Shown piece after piece: positions 1-9,872 of a stretch of DNA of 64,000 bases; position 1 is the stretch's first letter; each line of letters starts with the position of its first letter. The translations under genes and the position numbers were made by a program. A model generated the notes under the pieces. It was not told where the DNA came from. It made no database searches and saw only the letters and a list, made by a program, of their open reading frames with translations. The DNA is taken from assembly GCA_013398295.1 (NCBI GenBank), contig VZSF01006572.1, forward strand, positions 1-64,000, written 5' to 3'. Source of the DNA: Chionis minor (taxonomy: Eukaryota > Chordata > Aves > Charadriiformes > Chionididae).

Positions 1-15
1 TCTATGATTCTATGA
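1..15 (+). repeat. CR1 LINE 3' tail at the window edge
   Basis: The window opens with a short run of the ATTCTATG-type tail unit that ends avian CR1 elements in place of poly(A). The orientation implies a plus-strand CR1 whose body lies to the left, outside the window. Only the tail is visible, so the subfamily cannot be judged and a chance match is possible. Confidence 0.5.
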
Positions 16-1999
16 AAACATGGCTGCAGTTTTGCATTCTTTATTAATTAATGATGTTCACTGATCAGCAATGAAAGTGTCCTGAGGGAGGAGAAATAGG
101 AATTTGCTAAAAATCCTTTAGGTAATGTCACCCACGATGACTTCTGTCTTGTTGTCACTGTACTTGCTACTTAAAGGAGGGTCTAGTTCTGTTACCTGAA
201 AACTTAGTTCTGGCCTGCAAATAAGTCAACACAGAGCAATTAACTGGCAATCGAGCTGTAACATCCTGTGTTGCCTTAAACACAGCAAACATCAGCTTGT
301 CTTCCACCAGCTAGGAGAAGCACTAATATAACTCAAAACAAGTGTTTCAAACTAATAGCCTGTTCTGCAATTAATGGTACTGTAGAGAACACAAATAGCA
401 AACAAAAACTGTAAAAGAGCTCTCGCTTTCACTTAGCTGAAGCAATGCATGATAAATGACTAGACAGTAATGTGCTTCTGTTAACAAGAAGACAAAACAA
501 ATGAAAGCTCAGTACTGATTTCCTGAGCCCTTCTCCTAGGGCTAATCTGGGTATAGAGTATCCACTAGGACATGTTGGCATTGTGCTAAAACTTCACCTT
601 TGGAAGTGGAAGAACTTTCTAGAAGCCAAGTCCTCCTTTCCCTCCAAGCTACTAGTGTGAGGAACTGTCACATCTCTGGGGAAATTATGATCTTATATAT
701 ATGATTATATATGATCTTCAGGAATAAAGAGATTTGAACAGGAAAGGGTCAGTTTTCTGCTTGAGGGACTTCCTGTTAATGATGATACATCATGCTGCAG
801 AAGAGGAGATTGCCCAGGTGACTTGCCATCACCTAAAAAAGCAACATCATTTAGTAGCCTCTCTGACACAGTTTTGTAACTTATCTGTCTTCAAAGTTCC
901 AAGAGTCTCTATTTGGATTGTCTGGAAAGCATCAGTTTCGATAATACTGTAATTGAGGTGTCAGGATTTTCAAATCCAAAAATATCAGTTGCAAGTTCCC
1001 CAGGGCATGAAACTTTCTTGTACAGTTCTGAGCCAAACGTGTATGCAGTGAACAAGATACCAGAGCTTTGGCCTTTCAAGGTGGTATGAGCATGCTGCTG
1101 TGTGATAACATCCAGTGATGATGCTATTGCTCTGCAGGTGAACTTAAGCATTGAGTCCTTACGTTTATGTACTGATGTGTGAGTGGGAAAGAGAACATGA
1201 GGCAGCTACTGCCTGCATCTCTGGGAATCGCCAACAATTTGGTACACGTTAAAGCCTATTTTGGGAGCCATGCTCAATCTCATAAAGTCTTCAGAGCCTT
1301 CATGTTTGTATCGAAGATGTATGTTGATACTGATCACACTCTGATGCCCTGGGTTTTCCATTCTGGCTTTTGCCGCCCTAGAGCTTTTGAACCTCTCTGC
1401 AGGAATTGTTGTTCATGCTGTGTATAATTTACCTATTGTCTTTATTGTGTAGGCCTAACTTCATAAATTAAGTCTGTGCCTGCCAATAGCATGAAGCCAC
1501 AAGCTTGACAGGCCATTTCTAGCTTATTAGAATTGGAAGGATGAGAAACTGCTTTACGGTGCCCACTGAGCTGATTATAGAGGGGGAGTCCATGGTACCT
1601 TTAAAGAAAGCAGTGATTCAGCTCTACTCTTGAATAAGGTGATTTCTAAATCTGTAGTTGTTTTTGATCTGAGTCCCAGTCTAATACAGTATTTTCTTTA
1701 AGTCATATTAATTGCTTTGGTGTTATCTATTGGCTAAGCCTTATTTATATCTATGGCTACACCCCGCAGGCCCTCAGACTTGCTGTGCTGTCTGTGTGCA
1801 ATGTGCTATAAAGAAAGTTTAGGCTGGCAGTTGGGCAGCTCTGGTCCTGCTTTGACTTGTGTATGTTTGGAAATTGAGCTTGATTCTGTATATGTGAATT
1901 ACCTGAACTGCTACATTTTGGGCTTAAGTTAGAGGAGAGGACACTTTGGTTAGAGCTAGGAAAAAAACCCCTAATATTAAGGATTGCTGTAGGTGTGCT
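16..1999. other. Unique-looking AT-rich DNA, no gene seen
   Basis: I see no supportable gene here. Open frames are at most about 99 codons and appear on both strands without recognisable motifs. The only local structure is a TA-rich stretch at about 687-718, where ATGAT and TATATAT units are repeated. Confidence 0.6.
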
Positions 2000-2074
2000 C
2001 GGTGGACCTGCTCTGGCAGGGGTTTGGACCAGATGATCTCTAGAGGTCCCTTCCAACCCTTAACATTCTGTGAT
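2000..2074 (+). mobile_element. CR1 LINE fragment, 3' end only
   Basis: The stretch matches the last about 75 bp of a CR1 element: a 'GGCAGGGG..TTGGAC' block, then 'AGATGATCTCTAGAGGTCCC' and 'TTCCAACCC', ending 'ATTCTGTGAT'. It is in plus orientation, opposite to most CR1 copies in the window. No coding sequence is left. The left boundary is set by where I stop recognising CR1 and may be off by about 15 bp. Confidence 0.88.
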
Positions 2075-2532
2075 AACTAAGTACTGGAATGTATAAAGAA
2101 GGTGGGATATTTTTCTTGCTGGATGCCTTCTGAAACAGGTTGATCAAGTGTCTATCAGGAATAATATACCTACTGTCTATTTTGCTGTTACAAAGCCAGA
2201 TGGACAAGGTGACCTGGAAATCCCTTCTCTTTGATGATATGAGGGATCGTAGCAAACTGACTCAAATTCAGTCAGCTGCTTCTGATATTGCCTGAAGTCA
2301 GAATGCTTTGTGACTTCCTACAAGCTGACATGGCTTGGTTTGTAGCCAGATCTGTTTTCACACCCTTCATGAATAACCAGCCTGTCACCGCTATCCCATC
2401 ACAAATCCTGTCAGAATCACTCTATAGAAACAACTCCAGTGAAGGCATAAGAAGGTATGGTCTGGGGTAAAAGCACATGGTCATAAGCGGAGGTCAAAGT
2501 TGACTTCAAGTTCGGTGACAATGCGGTACAGA
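2075..2532. other. Unique-looking DNA between two CR1 copies
   Basis: Nothing recognisable lies here. The part next to position 2532 would be the original downstream flank of the H2B pseudogene before the CR1 arrived. Read on the minus strand it shows no poly(A) tract and no histone-type 3' stem-loop. Confidence 0.5.
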
Positions 2533-3200
2533 TAGAATCATAGAATAGTTTGGGTGGGAAGGGACCTTTAAAGGCCATCTAGTCCAAGCCCCCTGCCATG
2601 AGCAGGGACATCTTCAATAGATCAGGTTGCTCAGAGCCCCGTCCAAACTGGCCTGGAATGTTTCCAGGGATGGGGCATCCACCATCTCTCTGGGCAACCT
2701 GGGCCAGTGTCTCACGACCCTCAGCATAAAAAATTTCTTCCTTCCATCTCGTCTAAATCTTCCTTTTTTAGTTTAAAGCCATTACCCCTTGTCTTATCAC
2801 AGCAGGCCCTGCTAAAAAGTCTGTCCCCATCTTTCTTATAAGCCTGCCTTAGGTACTGGAAGGTCACAATAAGGTCTCCCTGGAGCATTCTCTTCTCCAG
2901 GCTGAACAACCTCAACTCAGCCTGTCCTCATAGGAGAGGTGCTCCATCCCTCTGATCATTTCTGTGGCCCTCCTCTGGACCCTCTCCATCAGGGCCATGT
3001 TTTCCCTATGCTGAGGGCTCTAGAGCTGGACTGCAGGTGGAGTTTCACCATGGCGGTGTAGAAGGACAGAATCCCCTCCCTGGCCCTGCTGGCCACGCTG
3101 TGCGGATGCAGCCCAGGATGCGGGTGGTTTCTGGGCTGCGAGTGCACATTGCTGGCTCATGTCCAGCTTTTCATCCACCAACACCCCCAAGTCCTTGGGC
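2533..3200 (-). mobile_element. CR1 LINE, 5'-truncated, 3' part of ORF2 plus 3' UTR
   Basis: A non-LTR retrotransposon fragment on the minus strand. Its 3' end lies at the low coordinate, where the complement of the CR1 tail ('ATAGAATCATAGAATAG') and of 'GGTCCCTTCCCACCC' can be read. The upstream part encodes, in broken frames, the typical C-terminal ORF2 stretch of CR1: a 'DLGVLVDEKL' block near 3140-3195, followed by the 'MSQQCALAAQK' block. Further on come the 'FSLEKR' block near 2890-2915 and a 'GNGFKL' block near 2770-2795. ORF1, the endonuclease and the reverse transcriptase core are all missing, so it cannot move by itself. Its 5' end stops about 16 bp from the end of the H2B pseudogene. 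Confidence 0.95.
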
Positions 3201-3215
3201 AAAAGCACACTTTAG

Positions 3216-3589
3216 GTCTTGGAGCTGCAGTATTTGCCTGATAGCCTTGATGCCCTCAGGCATGGCATGCTTGGCCACCTCTCTGGGCAGCTCTTAGAGG
3301 CAGAGTCTGCCATCCACTAAGGAACTGATGGTCAAGCATTCCTTGTTATGTGCCAGATGACATGTTTTTCCAGTGATGCGTTCAGTAATGGCATTGACAA
3401 AGGAGTTCATGATTCCTTGTTTAGGATACCGGTAGCGGGATGGATCTGCTTCAGCACCGTGTTCCAATGGAGGCAGTAACTCTCCGTTCTTTTATTCTTA
3501 TGCTGCTTGTAGCCCTTCTTTCGGGTTTCGGTGGCAACATTCTTGGAGTCCTTGTTGGGGGCAGGAGCTGGCTTGGTAGGCTCAGAAAT
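3216..3589 (-). pseudogene. H2B: Histone H2B pseudogene, intronless, disrupted
   Basis: On the minus strand the sequence translates to a clearly H2B-like protein. Recognisable blocks are the N-terminal tail (EPTKPAPAP, then K/R-rich), 'ESY', 'VLKQIHPATGI', 'GIMNSFVN', 'ERITG', 'LAH' and the C-terminal helix 'REVAKHAMPEGIKAI'. In vertebrates H2B is a 126-codon core histone that pairs with H2A in the nucleosome. The copy is dead. The start codon is ATT (3587-3589). A 7-bp deletion removes the equivalent of the A-M codons before 'GIMNSF' and shifts the frame. A TAA lies just before 'ELPREV', and the normal stop position reads GAC (3216-3218). Adding back 7 bp gives 381 bp, exactly 126 codons plus a stop, so the copy is complete in length. 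By my hand alignment 31 of the first 58 residues match canonical H2B, so it is old. H2B genes have no introns, so the sequence alone cannot show whether this is a retrocopy or a stranded gene-cluster copy. Confidence 0.9.
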
Positions 3590-5729
3590 TTTGGCAGCGC
3601 CTTTTCTCACAACATGCAGGTGAGCAAAGGTGGAGGCAGTGTAGCTGCAAATGGCTTGAGTCCAGTGGTGGCGTGTACCTGAGCTCCTGAAATTAAAACT
3701 GTCATAATTGTGTGAAACTGTGAGCGGCAGAGTTTGCTGAGGCAATTATATCTTCTATGTTGCAGTTAAGAGGTAGGAAACCCAAATGCAAATGTTGAGT
3801 CTTGCTGAAAACCAGATACTGCCTTCAAGCTCAGTCTCTTGGCGGAGGGGTGTGGTGGTGGGGGGGACATACCTGAAAAATGTCATACTCTGACAGTATT
3901 TGATTGTGTTCTAAAATGCTGAAGTGTTATCTACCTGTAGTTGGAAGCCTTCAAAGCTTTTCACAGTTGCTTGTGTCTTTAAGTTGTGTTTTCAGTTAAA
4001 TGGATAATAGTAGCAAAAAGGATACACTGACTAAAGGAACATTTAAGAAAGATGGTTCTCTGCACTGCTTTTACCTGTTTGACTTCTAGTGAGTAGTTTT
4101 GTACTCAGTTGAGGTGACAAGTATCGTTCCCTTCACCCTGGGGTTCAGCGACTGAAAGCTTCAGTTGTGGTAGGTCTGCTGTCCCCTACCTTCTGTGCTA
4201 TGAATAGCAGAAATTGTTAAAATTACTTGATTAGTAAAGCTAAAGGACTGTTGTTCATTTAAGTCCCTTATTTTTTCTTTACCAAGTTGACAGCTTAGCA
4301 ATTTGGCTGAACACTGTTGTGTTAATTATTGAGAAGCCTAAATTCCTTTGTGGATTTAGTCATGGTAATTGGAATAGAAACTCAGTACAGAGTGTGGAGG
4401 TGTAAAGCTGGCCTGGCCATAATCTGGTGGTTTAAGAACAGAATGGCATTAGGGCTTGTGTGCCCTGTAACAGAAATCTTTGCGAAGTGAAAGGAGGGAA
4501 CCCGGACTTGGGTTTCTTCTGTGAATTTCTTTTGCAGAAATTGTGGACTTGAGACTGAGAGGGGCAGCTGTGCCCAGGAGTATGCGCAGCTCTGAGCCTA
4601 GTGATGGCAATATTCCCTTGAGAAGGGGGCACAGCCTTACCTTACCCATGACCAACTATCTGAAGGTGTTGATATTTCAGAGTGTTTTGTTCTGGTGGTA
4701 ATACTTCAGAGTAACTGGAGGAATAACCCAAATTTTCCTCTCTCCTAGGTAAATTTGCTTTATTAAGCTAAAGAGAGAGAGTCAGGCTCTTGCTCTGTGA
4801 GCTACATGAAGTCTGTAATTAGTCTATAAAAGATGGGCCAATGTCCTCAAGAGACCAGACAGTAGCTTGATGCTTAGTATTCTGTGTCAGCAAAGTGGGA
4901 GAGGTGACTGTAAATCCGTCTGGAAATTTAATCCAGCTTTTCGATGTCTGTGGCGGATGTTTTAACTACCATCAGTACAGTGATTTTTTTTATTTTTAAA
5001 AAAAAAATCTGTGGTTGGGTAACACCGTCTTCCATGGTTTTTATGAGGACTGAAAATAACCTGAGAACATCTTATGGGTGTTTGTGCCTCTGATGCAAGG
5101 TCGATAAAACATACGCTTGTACATGACAGCTGTCACCGAAGTGGTTTTATCAAGACGAGACACCACTTTTTTGGTCCACCAGGAGAATTTTGGGTAATGG
5201 GGAACTTTAGTGTTAGAAGATCTATACGTGCTTAGGAATTTGGGTGTATGTAAAATGGGTATTTTAAAGACTGTTACTTTGGATTTGGTCTCCAAAAATC
5301 CTTTTGAGCAGCTCGTTCAACAAACCCAGTCATTTAAGTTGGTAAGTCACAATTGCAGCTTTAGACTCCAGGCTTGTTTACGTGTCTGAGGTTTAAGCTT
5401 TTAGGGAAACTCTGCTCCCTAATGCCCCCAGCACCCTCCCAAAAAAACCCTCGCAATCTTACACAGTAGTTGAACACACTCTAGCAGAAAATTAGTTCGA
5501 AAGACAAATAACCTTGTACAAAGTTCTTGAAACAATGGACTAGCGGTGTGTATCAAGAGCGAGATAAACAATAAGCTCTTGTTCTCCATTTCCTGAAAAG
5601 GTCTTTTCATATTTATTTCCCCGTTCGTTTTTAACTGTTTACTCTTGGAACAGAGGAAGTTAGTTTTACTAGCAAAATAGTGCTCTTAGCAGGAATACAC
5701 TCTTGGTCCAGTTTCATAGCAATAGCTGC

Positions 5730-5745
5730 AGTGACTGCAGTCACT
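5730..5745. repeat. Perfect 16-bp palindrome AGTGACTGCAGTCACT
   Basis: The 16 bases read the same on both strands with no spacer. The two TGACT halves resemble facing bZIP half-sites, but no known consensus matches fully. A function is not shown, and a chance palindrome of this size is rare but possible in 64 kb. Confidence 0.6.
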
Positions 5746-8700
5746 TTTCACATCACAAGGACAGCAGGGAGATGGTTTGCTGCCCATTATATGAAATTGG
5801 CGTAAGTATTGGAATTTGTTGCAACAAATGACCAAGAGCCTCTAAATCCATATATAATATGCTTTTAATAGTTCAGGGTTTTTAATGCATGGGGTTTCAT
5901 TTCAGGCTTGAGTCTCCATATGCTTTAATGTGCCTATTTGGTGCTCAGTTAAAGGTGTTGTAGCTTTTAAAGGATTCTGTATTATATAATGCTGCTTTTA
6001 AACATATTGAAAATTATAACCATTTTGGTGACTGACAAAACATTGGTTTTGAGTCCTTAGATATCAAACTAAATCTGCAGTAGTGAAATTCAGTCAGGTT
6101 TTGCTGAAGAAGATCTGGTACTAGCCATCTTCCCAGCTTCTATTTAGAGAACAGATTAATTTTGCAGAGATGTATTTTCTTGATAAGCATCTTAGGTTGT
6201 TTTAGTTTCAGTATATTAGATCTCAAAGAAGATCACAAATTTGTAGATGCTGACTCTGTATCAAAGCCTTTTCCATCTTCAGAAACATCTAACCATAAAG
6301 ACAGTCAGTGACACTTTGCAGCTTTTCTAAAAATTGTCAGATATATCAAGATTCCTAAAAAGCAAATTTTAATTTGTATAGTAAAGTCAGCTTGCTGTGA
6401 TAGCAGAGCTGCTTATTTACAAAACTTCCTTCACAAAAGTCTGGCTAGGGATTTCAGTCTTAGGTAATTTTTTTTCTATCACCAAACAAAATTTTATTAT
6501 AGTTGTGGAGCGGAGGAGCAGACTTAAAAAATTCCAAAGTCAAAAAATGAGAAGTGAATATAGCTAAAGACAGATGGTGTCTCTTAAAGAGAATGCAGAT
6601 CTGCTGTTCTGGAGAACAGCAGCAGAGGCAACTCTTCATCAAGCATCTGCCATTTTGCGCAAACATCAGTTGGTGTTAATGAAGTGAGAGTGTGAGTCTT
6701 CATACTTGATGTCTTGATCCATGTCTTTCAAATGTGTGAGTTATCAGTAAAACACTTCTGTTACAAATTCAGAAGGCTTCTTGGATACTCTGCTGGATCA
6801 GAGATGCCTGATAACTCTTGGCCGGCTCTTAAGTGCTTTCTGAGGAAGACAAGCCAAAAAAAAATGCAATTCAAAGCTGCTTCTTTTTGGTCTTCCTTCC
6901 CAGTTTCCAAGTTTTTCTAATGTGTTATATAGGGATGAAACACTTGTAGAAAACATGGAGAGAAAAGTTTAATAACTTTATTGTTACCTAATGATATTAG
7001 TGAGGTGGACCATTCACCATTAGTTGTTTGAAGCAAATGATGGAAAAAAGGTTTTAGGCAGGGTGACGCTTTTTTTTTTTAATGTGGAGAGCTATTTTGG
7101 GATATACTGAGATACTGAAGAACAGAATTGCTTCTGCAGGAAACCAATGTGCTAACAGAGCAATAAAAAAAATGAAGAATTCCACTGTATGGACTTCAAC
7201 AAACTTCACTCTCCTTTGAAAGCTTTGTTAAAGGTGAGAGTTCTCTAACCAGAGCTTCAGTATGGGGACTGTGAAGCCACAAAGCAGTGATAAATGTTAC
7301 GTGTGTCACTTCCGTACTGTCCATGCAGGTTGCAATTCATTGTCCCTGAGGAATATAGATAATTACCCGCTTCTTGGAAAGTCCTGACCAAAGATTGTAT
7401 TGCTATGTGAGCTGAGATGGAAAGATATGAAAGAGCAAGAGTGCTTTGTAGCCACATTGGGAGAAATTTTGACGTCTTTTAACGTTGTCATCATGGGTAG
7501 TTCATTGAGGTAACTTATTTTCTTTAGGGTTAGGAAGGAGCGTCAGAGATACCTATCACAATAACTTGGCTGCCTACATGTTCATTCTTGCAATGTTGAA
7601 TCCTGTGTTCTGAGAGCTTGAGTCAACTTCTTTTTCAATAGATGATCCACCTTTTTCAATATGTAGCTCGAATGAAACTGTGGTAGAGACTGAAATTCAG
7701 GATTTGTTGTTTATGTGGGTTTTTAAATGCTGAAGGTTTTTTAACCGTTCTTCTTTTTCATATGATGGTCTAGAAAAAATCCCAAATACCTTTTTTATAG
7801 ATATCCAACTAAAGAAAACTGCATGTGTATTTGGAGTCATTATTATATGTGCTGCCATTCTGAGGTGACAGTTCTTAAGCTGCTGCCACTGCGTGAGGCT
7901 GAGGGATGCACGATGACATATGGCATCAAGACGTATTCAGTCGTAACCTGGCGAGAATGCCAAGTACATTTAACGGGAGGCGGGAAGGCAAGAACTGTTA
8001 ATATAGAAGAAAGCTGTCTGCAGTGCTTTCCTACCTAAAGATTTCCTACATGTGTACCCTCAGTCAAGCCTTGATTTATTGTACTTAATCAAAGTTTATT
8101 GTGACTTTTGATCTGGTGAGAATTTAAGAAGCTTTTATTGTTAACAAGGCCCTAGAAATTTGCAAGTAGGAGAAAGGAGCTGGAGTAATTTTATTCTTTT
8201 CTGAAGAAGTTTATATATAAAAATGAACCTTTCATTGGTGGGAAATTTGTACCAGGTTTCCTATGCTAACACATGATGATTGATCCTAATCTATTAAGTA
8301 GTGGAAAAAGTATAAACTGACCATCAATAAAAAACTTTTTAGTATTTTTATGATAATTCTAAATACCTTGTGTCAGATATGAGTGGAAAAAGAGCAGAAG
8401 TGTTCTAAATGAGCTATTGACTCTTTCTATCAAAGAAATGAACCTCAAACCAATTCTCAAGAAACAGACTTTTCAGGTATGTGTTCTGATCAGCTTTTGA
8501 CCATCGTCACCCTTTCGTTCCTGAGCACGTTCATACTGAGCGTAAGTGGAGGCTGATTACAACTCATCTGATGATACCAAACCTAAAGTACTAACGTCTA
8601 GCTGAACTTTAGAAATTAAACTGTCACTGGAGATTAATCTTTTCCCATTTAGTTTCATCCTTTGGCTTTAGAGGCATATGATGTGTTTGTCCGAAGACAG

Positions 8701-9844
8701 GCATCCTTGGTTGCAGGTTCAGTTAATCTGTGTCCATAAATTTTTTGTTTATTTTACGTTACGTAGGAACAACCACAAGTAATGGTTTATATGATCTGTG
8801 TGTAACTAGGTATTCCATCCTGCCCAGGAGAATGGCCACGCTTCTTCCTAGCTCTGTTGCTTTTCACCATCGGAAGCTGCTGAAAGAACACCTGAGGCAT
8901 TGAAAAAATGTTTGTTCTTATTTGGAAGATCCTTCAGGATCGTATGTGTCTAAGACATTTACAAGATTAGCTGAAGTCCAGGACAAAGCATGTTATTGAT
9001 AGCTTCCCTCCTGTCCTTCTGTAGATTTTTTTTTTTCCTCTGTAATCCAGAAATACTTATTGCAGAGATTGAAATGGGCAGTTCTAGGAATCAGCTCTCT
9101 TAAGAGCCTTCTGCAAATGCTCAGTGCGTGCATTGTGCTTGCATTCTCTAACGTTAAATGTGTTTAATGCTATCTTTCATAGTTCAGTTAACATTCAAGA
9201 AACGTGGCTATTTGGAAAAAATAAAAAAAGTCTTATCCATATTTCTTGTTTCTTCCTGGGGCAAGTAACATGAAATTCATTTAGACACATTATCATGTTA
9301 CTAGAGGGTATTCGACTACTATTAAAAGATCTGAATAGAAACATATATAGAATAATATGAAGAAAAAAGCCATTACACCTGGTTGAACAGTGTTCATCTA
9401 CATAGCTTGAAATGTACACAGGGAGACTTCTCAAAAGGAGGATTCTTTAGCCATTCCATGTGAAGCTTCAGTGATTCAGCTGTGTTTGAAAGGGTAGGTC
9501 TAGAAAAGCAGAGACTTCCTTTGTGTGAATCTGTGCAGTGGAGCAGGTGTGCAGCTCTTTGATCTATTATAGAATGATGAACAATTTTCCGTACCTCTCA
9601 TCTATGGAGATTCTTTCTCCTGGTTTATCAGAACTCTGTCCTGTAGCATCTGGCCACGGAGCTCTTGGACACACCAAGTGTCTACAGTAGCAGCGTGAAC
9701 GGTGCACTTCTTGGTCATGTTTGAATTGCTTAATTGATTAAATCGCACCGCAGTGTGCCACTGAAGAGATTATATACTCCATTTTAGTGTTGCTGTTAGC
9801 CAGAGAGTGGGAGATACGATTATCATCAGTCTCTGAGGAAAAGC

Positions 9845-9872
9845 TACGTCACTACTTGGTAGTAGTGACGTA
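9845..9872. repeat. Perfect 12-bp inverted repeat with 4-nt loop, CRE-like half-sites
   Basis: TACGTCACTACT is followed by the loop TGGT and then by the exact complement AGTAGTGACGTA. Each arm carries a TGACGTA/TACGTCA core, which resembles the half-site bound by CREB/ATF factors. The structure could form a hairpin in RNA or a cruciform in DNA. Whether it binds anything is inference. The flanks carry no terminal motifs that would mark it as a transposon relic. Confidence 0.7.

Noticed and set aside
2470..3209. AAAAGCACA at 2470-2478 and 3201-3209 as a target-site duplication of the CR1
   Set aside because: The first copy lies about 55 bp away from the CR1 3' end, so it does not flank the element directly. 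A 9-mer match is easily chance.
3786..3793. Octamer ATGCAAAT upstream of the H2B pseudogene as a retained H2B promoter element
   Set aside because: It lies about 200 bp from the start codon, farther than usual for H2B, and the same octamer occurs elsewhere in the window (for example near 11677, 42124 and 57174).
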